A stretch of DNA of 64,000 nucleotides, taken from the NCBI RefSeq assembly GCF_900100375.1, contig NZ_FNEZ01000002.1, positions 682,001-746,000 on the forward strand, written 5' to 3'. Below, piece by piece: positions 18,273 through 25,974 of the stretch. Made by a program: the position numbers and the translations under genes. The notes under the pieces were generated by a model. The model was given only the letters and a program-made list of their open reading frames with translations, did no database searches and was not told where the DNA came from. The DNA comes from Flavobacterium noncentrifugens. GTDB taxonomy: Bacteria > Bacteroidota > Bacteroidia > Flavobacteriales > Flavobacteriaceae. Position 1 is the first letter of the stretch. Each line of letters begins with the position of its first letter.

Positions 18273-19265
18273 TTATGCGCTGAGTTGTTGTAATTTTTTG
18301 AGGTTTTGCAATGCTTTTCCAGATGATAATGTTTCTTTAGCGGTTTCAAATCCTTCTGTAATGCTGCAGTTTTTCATCATTGAAATGGCCATCGCAGCAT
18401 TGGCACAAACTACGTTTCGTTGTGCTTTCGTGCCATTTCCGGAAAGGATTTCCATAAACATTTTAGCCGATTCTTCGATGGTTTTTCCGCCTTCAATTTC
18501 CCTTTGCTGCAATTTGCTGACTCCGAAATCTTCTGGTTTGAGCATCGCTTCAGTTTTGTTTGAAATAATCTTTGTGTTTCCGGTCAGCGAGATTTCGTCA
18601 TAACCGTCAAGGCTGTGTAAAATCGAAAAATTTCTGTCGGTATTCTGATACAAATAGGCATACATTCTTGCCAATTCGAGATTGAAAACGCCAACCAATT
18701 GATTCTTCGGAAACGACGGATTGACCATGGGCCCGAGTAAATTGAAAAATGTTTTTACAGCCAGTTCTTTCCTGATTGGCGCAACATTTTTCATCGCCGG
18801 ATGAAACAGCGGCGCATGTAAAATGCAGATATTTGCTTCTTCAATGCACCTTTTTAAGAAATTTTCGTCATTGCTAAACTTTACGCCCAAAGTTTCCATG
18901 ACGTTGCTCGATCCGGAAATTGATGAAACGCCGTAATTGCCGTGTTTGGCAACCTTAATTCCGCTGCCGGCCGTGATAAATGACGCCAATGTCGAAATGT
19001 TGAACGTGTCTTTTCCGTCGCCGCCGGTTCCGCAAAGATCGATGGTATTGTAATCGGATAGATCAATGGGAACGCAGAGTTCGAGCAGCGCTTCGCGAAA
19101 TCCCGAAAGCTCGTCAATTGTGATGTTTCGCATCATGTAAACCGTTAGGAAACTGGCGATTTGGCTGTGATTGTATTGTCCGTTTGACATGTTGACCAGA
19201 ACTTCTTTGGCTTCGGATTTCGATAATATTTCGTGATTGATTAACCTGTTGAGAATTGTTTTCAT
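18273..19265 (-). CDS. trpD: Anthranilate phosphoribosyltransferase
   Basis: A 330-residue enzyme that transfers phosphoribose from PRPP to anthranilate. The glycine-rich PRPP loop is DLCGTGGDGKDTFNIST. The KHGNYGVSS motif, the NVAPIRKEL region and HSLDGYDEISL are all present. It is a free-standing protein, not fused to the glutaminase. It lies 2 bp upstream of trpC and 56 bp downstream of trpG. Confidence 0.97.
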   Translation of the reverse strand: MKTILNRLINHEILSKSEAKEVLVNMSNGQYNHSQIASFLTVYMMRNITIDELSGFREALLELCVPIDLSDYNTIDLCGTGGDGKDTFNISTLASFITAGSGIKVAKHGNYGVSSISGSSNVMETLGVKFSNDENFLKRCIEEANICILHAPLFHPAMKNVAPIRKELAVKTFFNLLGPMVNPSFPKNQLVGVFNLELARMYAYLYQNTDRNFSILHSLDGYDEISLTGNTKIISNKTEAMLKPEDFGVSKLQQREIEGGKTIEESAKMFMEILSGNGTKAQRNVVCANAAMAISMMKNCSITEGFETAKETLSSGKALQNLKKLQQLSA

Positions 19266-19321
19266 TGGAATTTTATTAGCCGGTAAGGCACTGATTGGCT
19301 GAAGTTTTTTGGATTTTCAAT

Positions 19322-19891
19322 TTAGGAATTCAGCCAGTTTTCTAAAATCTTTTTTCCATTTGGTGTCAACACGCTTTCAGGATGAAACTGTACGCCGCGA
19401 ATGTCCAGTGTTTTGTGCCGCAATGACATGATCTGACCGTTTTCGTCAATTGACGTAACTTCTAAGGATTCTGGAAAATCTTCGGTATTGACCACCCAGG
19501 AATGGTAACGTCCGACTTCGATTTCACTTTCCAACCCCGAAAAAAGCAATTCGTCTGACACGGTAATTTTGATTTTGGTTGCGATGCCATGGTAGACTTT
19601 TTCAAGATTGGACAAACTTCCGCCAAAAACTTCCCCAATCGCCTGTTGCCCAAGGCAAACACCTAAAATGCTTTTGGTTTTTGCAAATGTTTTGACGACC
19701 TCTTTGAGCAAGCCGGCCTCGTCAGGAATTCCCGGACCTGGAGAAAGTACGATCTTGTCAAAATCTTCGAGTTCGTCGAGCTCAAATTCGTCGTTTCTAA
19801 AAACCGTTACTTCACCATTCAAATCTTCGAGATAATGAACGAGATTATATGTAAAACTGTCGTAATTGTCGATGACTGCTATTTTTTTCAT
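19322..19891 (-). CDS. trpG: Anthranilate synthase component II (glutamine amidotransferase)
   Basis: A 189-residue class-I glutaminase that supplies ammonia to TrpE. The nucleophile Cys is in SILGVCLGQQAIGEVFGG, the His/Glu pair is in GVQFHPESVLTPNG, and the oxyanion loop is LSPGPGIPDEAG. Such proteins sometimes also serve p-aminobenzoate synthesis (PabA); its place between trpE and trpD makes the Trp role primary. Confidence 0.96.
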   Translation of the reverse strand: MKKIAVIDNYDSFTYNLVHYLEDLNGEVTVFRNDEFELDELEDFDKIVLSPGPGIPDEAGLLKEVVKTFAKTKSILGVCLGQQAIGEVFGGSLSNLEKVYHGIATKIKITVSDELLFSGLESEIEVGRYHSWVVNTEDFPESLEVTSIDENGQIMSLRHKTLDIRGVQFHPESVLTPNGKKILENWLNS

Positions 19892-19927
19892 GTTTTTATT
19901 TTTTGCTGTGAAGGCACTAGTTTGAGC

Positions 19928-19951
19928 TTTGCTACTTTGCTACTTTGCTAC
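19928..19951. repeat. Octamer tandem repeat between trpE and trpG
   Basis: TTTGCTAC occurs three times head to tail in the 65-bp spacer. It is a short microsatellite-like tract in non-coding DNA. Copy-number change would alter spacing within the trp transcript but no reading frame. Confidence 0.7.
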
Positions 19952-19956
19952 TTTTT

Positions 19957-21357
19957 CTAAATATTCTCTGCCAAATCCAACGCTTTATTAAGCGCGCCTA
20001 ATTTATTATAAACTTCCTGTAATTCGTTTTGTTCGTTTGAATTTGCCACAATTCCGGCACCGGCCTGATAATGCAATTCGTGGTTTTTGCTCAGAAATGT
20101 CCGGATCATGATTGCATGGTTGAAATTTCCTTCAAAGTCCATAAAACCGATTGCGCCGCCATAGAAATCTCGGTTCGTTTTTTCAATATTTTCAATCAAT
20201 TGCATCGCTTTGTGTTTTGGAGCGCCTGATAAAGTCCCGGCAGGAAATGTATTGGCAACAACCTGCATCGTGTTGGCGCCTTCGTGCAATTGTCCGCTGA
20301 CTTTTGAAACCAGATGAATCACATGTGAAAAATATTGCACTTCGCGGTATTTGTTGACTGTTACATGATGCGCATTCCGGCTCAGGTCATTTCGGGCGAG
20401 ATCAACGAGCATGACATGTTCGGCATTTTCTTTTTGATCTTCGGATAATTGTTTGGCGAGAACAGCATCTTGTTCATCGTTTCCGGTGCGTTTGAAAGTT
20501 CCGGCAATTGGGTGGATTTCGGCAATGCGGTTTTTGACGATCAGTTGCGCTTCTGGCGAAGAACCGAAAATCTTGAAATCACCATAATCAAAAAAGAATA
20601 AGTATGGCGACGGATTAATGCTTCGCAAAGCACGATACACATTGAATTCGTCACCTTTGAAACCTTGGGAGAAACGTCTGGAAAGCACCAGTTGAAATAC
20701 GTCGCCGCGGTGGCAGTGTTTTTTTGCGAGGACGACATTTTCGAGGAATTTGGTATCGGTTAAATTTGAGGTTGCATTTCCGTCTTTGCGGAATTGGTAC
20801 GATGGAAGATTCCGCGTTTGTAAGAGTTGCTCGATTTCAGAAATGTTGTTGGATTTGTCAATGCTGTGGCAGAAAATATACGCTTCGTTTTTGAAATGGT
20901 TGATTGCGATGATGTTTTGGTAAACGGCATAATACACATCGGGAATATTCAGGTTCTGGTGTTTTTTTGCGATGTTTATTTTTTCGAAATAACGAACAGC
21001 ATCGTAAGCAATGTAACCGAATAAGCCATTGTTGATGAATTTGAAATCGCTTTTGTCTGATTCGAATTCGGAGGCAAATTGCTGGATTTCGTGTGGGATA
21101 TTTGTTTCGCTGCTAATATTTCTCACTTCCGAAACGCCGTTAGGAAAGGTTTTGTAAATCGTTTCGTTTTCGATTTTGATCGACGCAACCGGGTTGCAGC
21201 AGATGTACGAGAAACTGTTGTCGCTTGCATGGTAATCGCTGCTTTCTAGCAATAAGCTGTTTGGAAATTTATCCCGGATCTTCAAATAAACACTGACCGG
21301 TGTGATCGTATCAGCGAGGATTTGCTTGAATTGCGTATGTAAATGATATTTTTCCAA
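19957..21357 (-). CDS. trpE: Anthranilate synthase component I
   Basis: A 466-residue chorismate-using enzyme and first gene of the trp operon. The N-terminal LLESSDYH segment is the tryptophan feedback-binding motif of TrpE, so it is probably end-product inhibited. The catalytic half has FQLVLSRRFS, PSPYLFFFDYGDFKIFGSSPE, HPIAGTFKRTGND, LVDLARNDLSR, FPAGTLSGAPKHKAMQLI and the C-terminal YQAGAGIVANS. It is of normal length. A leader peptide and terminator lie 27-155 bp upstream. Confidence 0.97.
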   Translation of the reverse strand: MEKYHLHTQFKQILADTITPVSVYLKIRDKFPNSLLLESSDYHASDNSFSYICCNPVASIKIENETIYKTFPNGVSEVRNISSETNIPHEIQQFASEFESDKSDFKFINNGLFGYIAYDAVRYFEKINIAKKHQNLNIPDVYYAVYQNIIAINHFKNEAYIFCHSIDKSNNISEIEQLLQTRNLPSYQFRKDGNATSNLTDTKFLENVVLAKKHCHRGDVFQLVLSRRFSQGFKGDEFNVYRALRSINPSPYLFFFDYGDFKIFGSSPEAQLIVKNRIAEIHPIAGTFKRTGNDEQDAVLAKQLSEDQKENAEHVMLVDLARNDLSRNAHHVTVNKYREVQYFSHVIHLVSKVSGQLHEGANTMQVVANTFPAGTLSGAPKHKAMQLIENIEKTNRDFYGGAIGFMDFEGNFNHAIMIRTFLSKNHELHYQAGAGIVANSNEQNELQEVYNKLGALNKALDLAENI

Positions 21358-21383
21358 TGTGAGTGATTTTAAGTTTGGGCAAT

Positions 21384-21416
21384 AAAAAAAGGCTTGTCGT
21401 GATTGACAAGCCTTTT
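21384..21416 (-). terminator. trp operon attenuator
   Basis: On the minus strand a perfect 12-bp stem AAAAGGCTTGTC/GACAAGCCTTTT with a 6-base loop is followed by a T-run. It sits between the leader peptide and trpE. TGTCGTG at the end of the leader ORF (21457-21463) is complementary over 7 bp to CACGACA in the loop and 3' arm (21395-21401), which gives a competing antiterminator. Confidence 0.9.
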
Positions 21417-21455
21417 CGGATATTTAGATTTTAAAATATACTTATAGCAGACTGT

Positions 21456-21512
21456 TCACGACATTTGACGTAAATTGTTCCACCACCAGCTATTGTTTAA
21501 AATTGTGTTCAT
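21456..21512 (-). CDS. trpL: trp operon leader peptide (three tandem Trp codons)
   Basis: The minus strand encodes MNTILNNSWWWNNLRQMS and then TGA, 18 residues with three consecutive TGG codons. It starts 17 bases after a perfect -7 element, and its stop is about 40 bases before the attenuator hairpin. This is classic transcription attenuation: with little charged tRNA-Trp the ribosome stalls at the Trp codons. The segment TGTCGTG starts 16 bases after the last Trp codon. It is therefore free when the ribosome stalls there and masked when the ribosome reaches the stop codon. The Trp codons and hairpin are seen; the mechanism is inferred from the E. coli paradigm. Confidence 0.88.
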   Translation of the reverse strand: MNTILNNSWWWNNLRQMS

Positions 21513-21529
21513 GATCTTTTTGTGTTTTA

Positions 21530-21537
21530 CAAATGTA
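21530..21537 (-). promoter_or_regulatory. trp operon promoter -7 element
   Basis: The minus strand reads TACATTTG, an exact match to TAnnTTTG, 17 bases before the trpL start codon. No convincing -33 TTG is visible. Confidence 0.65.
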
Positions 21538-21647
21538 GGAATTAAATTGAAAGTTGGAATTTTATTTTTATTTTTTTTACCTCTTGTTGTCATTTAGACG
21601 GCTAACTTGTCATATACGCTGCGAAAAATCTTCCGGTTGAATCGACG

Positions 21648-21666
21648 TTGCGAGAAGGATGGAAGT
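21648..21666 (+). repeat. Truncated left end of the dispersed repeat
   Basis: The 19 bases TTGCGAGAAGGATGGAAGT are identical to the left end of the full copy at 21754-21772. They are followed by unrelated DNA, so this looks like a broken or partially duplicated copy. Confidence 0.6.
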
Positions 21667-21755
21667 ATTTAAAATTAAAAGGAGGACAGCCAGTGGCTGT
21701 TAGGTATTTTTCATGATTTTGCAAATTTCCAAACTCTTTAATTTCACAATCAATT

Positions 21756-21847
21756 GCGAGAAGGATGGAAGTGGAAATCCTTTTTAAAATGCAGTGCAGC
21801 GGAATTTAAAAAGATTGAAACGTACAGCCTGACCCAACGGGACTCGC
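21756..21847. repeat. Dispersed hairpin repeat, copy B
   Basis: The element is bounded by GCGAG (21756-21760) and CTCGC (21843-21847). It contains GGATGGAAGTGGAAATCC and an internal 9-bp stem CTTTTTAAA/TTTAAAAAG (21780-21788 with 21805-21813), then ATTGAAACGTACAGCCTGAC. It ends 5 bp from the stop of the YceI gene and may act as a 3' structure. The rest of the 21538-21852 gap shows only AT-rich DNA and the truncated copy. Confidence 0.7.
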
Positions 21848-21852
21848 CAAAA

Positions 21853-22410
21853 TTAAAAATACAATTGTACTTTAAGGTCAAATTCGTCATAGATCGTGCG
21901 GTCGCCAAGATCGTCGAAAAAGCTGCCCGAACCATATTGAATGCCGAATTTGGTGCGGTCGACAGAAAACTCAGTTGCTGCCATTTTACCTTTTACGATA
22001 AGCTCGAATTTGACTGGATTGGTTTTGCCTTTGACGGTCATATCAGCGGTAACAGTATAGACGTTTGGTGATTTTTCGCCTATGGTTTTAAAGACGAGTT
22101 TTGCTGTTTTATATTCATCGGTATTAAAAAAATCGCCTGATTTGAGATGGGTTTCGAGTTTGGTTTTTCCGCCATCGGACTGGTCGGTGTTTGTGAGTGT
22201 GGTCATATCGGCAGTAAAACTTCCGCCCACGATTTTTTTGTTTTTGAATACGAGCGCGCCGTCTTTAAAATTGATTGTTCCGCTGTGTTCGCCCGTAACT
22301 TTTTTACCAGTCCAGGTGATGCTGCTTTTTTTGAGATCAATTGCTTTTGTTTGTGCGGAAAACGTCAGAGTGGCGAGGAATGCCAATAAGACAAAGGTGA
22401 TTTTTTTCAT
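21853..22410 (-). CDS. YceI-family secreted lipocalin-like protein
   Basis: A 185-residue protein with signal peptide MKKITFVLLAFLATLTFSAQ and the YceI pattern SSITWTGKKVTGEHSGTINFKDG, FTADMTTL, LKSGDFFNTDEYKTAKLVF and a closing SFFDDLGDRTIYDEFDLKVQL. The fold is a lipocalin-like barrel that binds isoprenoid-type lipids in characterised members. It is a paralogue of the gene at 22627 (very similar throughout). It is separated from that gene by a bidirectional terminator, so it is transcribed alone. Confidence 0.9.
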   Translation of the reverse strand: MKKITFVLLAFLATLTFSAQTKAIDLKKSSITWTGKKVTGEHSGTINFKDGALVFKNKKIVGGSFTADMTTLTNTDQSDGGKTKLETHLKSGDFFNTDEYKTAKLVFKTIGEKSPNVYTVTADMTVKGKTNPVKFELIVKGKMAATEFSVDRTKFGIQYGSGSFFDDLGDRTIYDEFDLKVQLYF

Positions 22411-22566
22411 TTGTTGCTATTTTAAATTAGGATTCAGTGGCCATCTTTTGAAAATACTGGAAATGAAAGTGCGTGGAAAACTGTGATGGTGTAATAAAGT
22501 TACGAAAAAAAGCGTCAGATTTTATTTAATGTCTGATAATTAATGTTTTAACTGCGGATTTTATAA

Positions 22567-22602
22567 AATAAAAAAAGCCCGGTAATTGCTTACCGGGCTT
22601 TT
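22567..22602 (-). terminator. Terminator of the marR-nitroreductase-yceI operon
   Basis: The 13-bp stem AAAAGCCCGGTAA/TTACCGGGCTTTT with a 4-base loop is followed on the minus strand by A/T-rich sequence with several T. It lies 24 bp beyond the stop of the gene at 22627. Confidence 0.9.
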
Positions 22603-22626
22603 GCTTGCATAGCAATTTTTTGAGAT

Positions 22627-23199
22627 TTAGAATTGCAAGCTAACCGTTAAATCGAAGTTGTCGTTGATGGTTTTGTCTCCAAGGCCTTCAAAAAAGCTTC
22701 CTGATCCGTATTTGATGTCGTATTTTGTTCTGTCAACAGAGAAAGTCGTAGTTGCAGTATTTCCTTTTACAGTGATGTCAAAAGTGACAGGATTTGTTTT
22801 TTCCTTGATCGTTAAATCGGCAGTCACCGTGTAAGTTCCTGCAGTTTTACCGGCAGCGATCGTTTTGAAAACCAATTTAGACGTGGCATATTTTGCAGTT
22901 CCGAAGAAATCATCTGCTTTTAAGTGGCCTTCTAATTTTTCTTTTCCTTGGTCAGCTGTTAAATCTGTTACTGCAATCGAGTTCATATCTACTGTAAAAG
23001 ATCCGCCTTTTAGTTTTTTTCCGTCGAATACCAAAGCACCGTCTTTTAGGTTTACAGTTCCCGTATGTTGTCCGGTTACTTTTTTACCTACCCATGAGAT
23101 TTTGCTTTTTGCTACGTCTACTTTTTTGGTCTGAGCTGTTGCAACTGTTGTTGATGCTGCTACTAATAATGCGATTGCGATTGTTTTTAAATTCTTCAT
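22627..23199 (-). CDS. YceI-family secreted lipocalin-like protein (second paralogue)
   Basis: A 190-residue protein with signal peptide MKNLKTIAIALLVAASTTVATAQ, then KSKISWVGKKVTGQHTGTVNLKDG and the rest of the YceI barrel, ending SFFEGLGDKTINDNFDLTVSLQF. It is the last gene of a three-gene unit with the MarR regulator (23868) and the nitroreductase (23224), with short spacers of 24 and 11 bp. This suggests a role in a response to small lipophilic or electrophilic compounds, which is inference from context. Confidence 0.9.
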   Translation of the reverse strand: MKNLKTIAIALLVAASTTVATAQTKKVDVAKSKISWVGKKVTGQHTGTVNLKDGALVFDGKKLKGGSFTVDMNSIAVTDLTADQGKEKLEGHLKADDFFGTAKYATSKLVFKTIAAGKTAGTYTVTADLTIKEKTNPVTFDITVKGNTATTTFSVDRTKYDIKYGSGSFFEGLGDKTINDNFDLTVSLQF

Positions 23200-23223
23200 T
23201 GTATTAAATTGATTTAGTTAAGA

Positions 23224-23856
23224 TTATAAATTGATAAATAATTCCTCGTTGGATTTTCTGACTTTTTTGTGGTGCTGTATAGCGTCTTCGTCATGGCGGT
23301 AACCGATTACTGCGATTACTGTGGCATGCAAGCCTTGTTCTGTCAGACCTAAGATTTCATCGAATTGCCCTGGATTGAAACCTTCCATTGGCGTTGCGTC
23401 AATGTGTAATGTTGCCGCTGCATTGAGTAAATTTCCAAGTGCCAAATAGGTTTGTTTCGCCGACCAATTATCCCTTGCCTCCAATGGCAGTGGCGAAATG
23501 CTCGATTTCATCATGTTGCTGTAGCCTTCAAGATTTTCTACAGCAAGTGAGCGGGTGTTTGCAATGTTGTTGATGTAAGAATCGATTTCCGGATTTCCAA
23601 AATCGGTGATGCTTGCAAAAACGACAAGTTGCGAGGCGTCGGTGATTTGTGTTTGTCCGTAAGCCGCAGCTTTGAGTTTTTCACGCAATTCCGTATTTTC
23701 AATGAACAAGACTTTATAAGGTTGTAACCCATAAGCCGATGGACTCAAACGGATTGCTTCTTTTAAAGTTTGCAAGTCTTCAGCCGATACTTTTTTCGAA
23801 GCATCATACTTTTTAACGGCATAACGCCAGTTAAGGTTTTCAATATGGTTTGACAT
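23224..23856 (-). CDS. NAD(P)H-dependent nitroreductase-family oxidoreductase
   Basis: A 210-residue FMN flavoprotein of the NfsB/NTR family. It shows the typical N-terminal WRYAVKKYD(A)SKKVSAEDLQTLKEAIRLSPSAYGLQPYKV segment, which binds FMN with Arg/Lys and the SPSA(Y)GLQP loop. It also has KQTYLALGNLLNAAATLHIDATPMEGF and the C-terminal VIAVIGYRHDED...KVRKS. Members reduce nitroaromatics, quinones or dihydropteridines; the natural substrate is unknown. It sits between marR and yceI and is expected to be induced when MarR releases its operators. Confidence 0.92.
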   Translation of the reverse strand: MSNHIENLNWRYAVKKYDASKKVSAEDLQTLKEAIRLSPSAYGLQPYKVLFIENTELREKLKAAAYGQTQITDASQLVVFASITDFGNPEIDSYINNIANTRSLAVENLEGYSNMMKSSISPLPLEARDNWSAKQTYLALGNLLNAAATLHIDATPMEGFNPGQFDEILGLTEQGLHATVIAVIGYRHDEDAIQHHKKVRKSNEELFINL

Positions 23857-23867
23857 TTTTTTGGTAT

Positions 23868-24320
23868 TTAATTTCTGAATTTTTCTAATAAATTATTGAG
23901 TGTCTCAAGTTCGCCGGCAGTGAGGTTTGCACTGAAAAGTTTTTCGTGCTCATCGACTTGCGGATCGACTTCTAAAAGCAGATCGAGTCCTTTTGACGTA
24001 ATTAAAACTTCCACTTTCCTGCGGTTTCCCGGACATACTTTTCGGGTGACGAGTTCTTTTAAGAGCAATTTGTCGACCAATCTTGTGGTGTTGCTCGTTT
24101 TAGCCAGCATGCGTTCCTGCAACAGGCTCATGTTTGCCGGTGCGCCTTTTTGTCCTCTTAATATTCTCAGCACATTAAATTGCTCGGGAGAAATATCAAA
24201 CGGCTTCAACACTTCATTAAACTTGTCGTTGATGACATTTTGTGTGTATAAAATGTTCAGGACCGTCTTTTTAGGGAGTGTGATTGCCGTACTTGATTTT
24301 ATGATTTCTTCAATTGTCAT
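23868..24320 (-). CDS. MarR-family transcriptional regulator
   Basis: A 150-residue winged-helix regulator. The DNA-binding core is ISPEQFNVLRILRGQ, MSLLQERMLAKTSNTTRLVDKLLLKELVTRKVCPGNRRKVEVLITSKG, where the DxR-type wing is NRRKVEV. The frame is open to a TTG at 24380, but that lies inside a predicted operator and upstream of the -7 element. The ATG at 24320 (MTIEEIIKSS) is therefore chosen. First gene of the marR-nitroreductase-yceI operon, very likely autorepressed. Cysteine is limited to one residue next to the wing (VCPGNRR), and a redox-sensing role is possible but unproven. Confidence 0.9.
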   Translation of the reverse strand: MTIEEIIKSSTAITLPKKTVLNILYTQNVINDKFNEVLKPFDISPEQFNVLRILRGQKGAPANMSLLQERMLAKTSNTTRLVDKLLLKELVTRKVCPGNRRKVEVLITSKGLDLLLEVDPQVDEHEKLFSANLTAGELETLNNLLEKFRN

Positions 24321-24335
24321 ATTTGCTTTTACAAA

Positions 24336-24351
24336 ATTTGTAGGTACAAAT
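24336..24351. promoter_or_regulatory. MarR-type operator 1 overlapping the promoter
   Basis: ATTTGTA-GG-TACAAAT is a perfect inverted repeat. It overlaps the minus-strand -7 element TACATTTG (24347-24354) of the marR operon. MarR boxes are usually 16-20-bp palindromes of this kind. Confidence 0.7.
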
Positions 24352-24366
24352 GTAATGGTATTTTTC

Positions 24367-24382
24367 ATTTGTATGTACAAGT
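24367..24382. promoter_or_regulatory. MarR-type operator 2
   Basis: ATTTGTA-TG-TACAAGT is a second copy of the palindrome (TTGTA-TG-TACAA perfect at its core). It lies 31 bp centre to centre from operator 1, about three helical turns, and between the divergent marR and thioredoxin genes. Confidence 0.65.
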
Positions 24383-24457
24383 GTTTATTAATTTTTTGTT
24401 AAATAAAAATAGTCGCTGTTTAGATTGCCTAATTTTATTCGCCTTCAAAAAAAGAGT

Positions 24458-24979
24458 ATGAAACTATTATTTTCCTTATTGATTTTGTTCCTGATGAACT
24501 GCGTGTCTTTAACAGCACAAACTGATCCGAAGCCGCTAAAAGTATATTCTAAAGACGGAATTTCGGTAAAATCATACGATTATAAAACTTTCGAATATTT
24601 CTTAAACCAGAAAAACGACACGACTTACGTAGTCAATTTCTGGGCAACCTGGTGCAAGCCCTGCGTTGAAGAATTGCCTAATTTTGAAAAATTAAATGCC
24701 GAATACAAAAGCAAAAAAGTCAAAGTGATCTTAGTCAGCATGGACATGTCGAAGCAGGTTGAAACCAGTTTATTGCCTTTCATCAAACGCAAAAATCTGC
24801 AGTCCAAAGTGATTTTCCTAAACGATCCCGATGCCAATTCCTGGATAGAAAAAGTCGACAAATCCTGGTCTGGCGCCATTCCGGCAACGGTCATTTACAA
24901 TAAAAGCCAACGCAAGTTTTACGAACAAAGTTTCACGTTCGAAGCATTAGAAAAAGAAGTCCAATCCATAATCCAATAA
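24458..24979 (+). CDS. TlpA-like thioredoxin-family protein
   Basis: A 173-residue exported protein. A hydrophobic leader (MKLLFSLLILFLMNCVSLTAQ) may be a signal peptide or a lipoprotein signal at LMNC. The thioredoxin core has NFWATWCKPCVEELPNFEKL with redox Cys pair WCKPC, KVILVSMDM, and the cis-Pro loop GAIPATVIYN. The frame is open 33 bases further upstream, but the ATG at 24458 gives a proper signal sequence. It is followed after 2 bp by a second thioredoxin-fold gene and then a rhodanese, which suggests a small extracytoplasmic thiol-redox operon. Confidence 0.88.
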   Translation: MKLLFSLLILFLMNCVSLTAQTDPKPLKVYSKDGISVKSYDYKTFEYFLNQKNDTTYVVNFWATWCKPCVEELPNFEKLNAEYKSKKVKVILVSMDMSKQVETSLLPFIKRKNLQSKVIFLNDPDANSWIEKVDKSWSGAIPATVIYNKSQRKFYEQSFTFEALEKEVQSIIQ

Positions 24980-24981
24980 AC

Positions 24982-25590
24982 ATGAAAAAATTCCAGATTT
25001 TCGCCGCGGCTGTTGTGCTCACAATTGTTAGCGCTTTTACAATTCCAACAGCAACAGGTTATAAAGTGGGCGACATCGCTACCGATTTTAGCCTCAAAAA
25101 TGTCAACAACAAAATGGTTTCACTCAAGGATTACAAAGATGCCAAAGGGTTCATCGTCGTTTTTACCTGCAACCATTGCCCGTTCGCAAAAGCGTATGAA
25201 GACCGTATCATCGCACTCGATAAAAAATATGCAAAACTTGGCTATCCTGTAATTGCGATCAACCCAAACAATCCTGAAAAACAAAAAGAGGACAGCTTTG
25301 CCTTAATGCAGGAACGCGCCAAAGAAAAAGGTTTTACATTCCCATATTTGTTTGACGAAGGCCAGAAAATCTATCCGCAATATGGCGCGACTAAAACGCC
25401 GCATGTGTATCTTTTACAGAAAACGGCCAAAGGAAATGAAGTCAAATACGTAGGAGCAATTGATGACAATTACGAAGATGAAGCAGCTGTAAAACAGAAA
25501 TATGTCGAAAATGCCGTAAATTCGCTGCTTGAAAAAAAGGAAATCGCTGTTAAGGAAACCAAAGCGATCGGATGTTCCATCAAAGCTTAA
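24982..25590 (+). CDS. Redoxin/thioredoxin-fold protein with CxxC
   Basis: A 202-residue protein with a signal-peptide-like N-terminus (MKKFQIFAAAVVLTIVSAFT). The AhpC/Redoxin-like core shows GDIATDFSLKNVNNKMVSLKDY, FTCNHCPFAKAYEDRI (CNHC pair), VIAINPNNPEKQKEDSF and GATKTPHVYLL (cis-Pro). The spacing matches the 'thioredoxin family protein' with CNHCPF common in Bacteroidota, often called alkyl hydroperoxide reductase-like. The substrate is unknown. It is second in the operon with the genes at 24458 and 25597. Confidence 0.85.
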   Translation: MKKFQIFAAAVVLTIVSAFTIPTATGYKVGDIATDFSLKNVNNKMVSLKDYKDAKGFIVVFTCNHCPFAKAYEDRIIALDKKYAKLGYPVIAINPNNPEKQKEDSFALMQERAKEKGFTFPYLFDEGQKIYPQYGATKTPHVYLLQKTAKGNEVKYVGAIDDNYEDEAAVKQKYVENAVNSLLEKKEIAVKETKAIGCSIKA

Positions 25591-25596
25591 TCAATT

Positions 25597-25914
25597 ATGA
25601 ACTTACAACAAGAAGACTGGGTTTCACAGCTTGAAGCCGATACCAATGCCGTCATTTTAGACGTGCGTACAGAAGACGAATGGAATGACGGAATCATCCC
25701 AAATGCCATTAATATCGACATTTACAAAGGCCAGGGATTTATTTACGCTGTTGAAGAACTCGACAAATCCAAAAATTATTACGTCTATTGCAAAGCCGGC
25801 GGACGCAGCGAACAAGCCTGCAACATCATGAACCAATTGGGTTTTGAAAACACTTACAATTTGCTCGGCGGAATGATGCAATGGAAAGGAAAAGTCGTAG
25901 AACCTGAAAATTAA
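25597..25914 (+). CDS. Single-domain rhodanese-like protein
   Basis: A 105-residue cytoplasmic protein consisting of one rhodanese domain: VILDVRTEDEWNDGIIPNAINID, then the active-site loop YCKAGGRSEQACNIM with the catalytic Cys, and LLGGMMQWKGKV. Such proteins move sulfane sulfur. It begins 6 bp after the redoxin gene and ends the small redox operon. A sulfur-transfer protein next to a Met/Cys-rich leader region is suggestive but may be coincidence. Confidence 0.9.
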   Translation: MNLQQEDWVSQLEADTNAVILDVRTEDEWNDGIIPNAINIDIYKGQGFIYAVEELDKSKNYYVYCKAGGRSEQACNIMNQLGFENTYNLLGGMMQWKGKVVEPEN

Positions 25915-25974
25915 TGCTTTGAAGAATATTCAAAAAAAATGCTAATTGATGCTTTTTTATTGAAAATAAGGTAA

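Noticed and set aside
21456..21537. T-box or TRAP-type control of the trp operon
   Set aside because: There is no T-box sequence or GAG/UAG repeat series; the WWW leader with terminator explains the region.
24321..24380. Upstream TTG start for the MarR gene
   Set aside because: The extension overlaps both predicted operators and the -7 element, so it is probably untranscribed.
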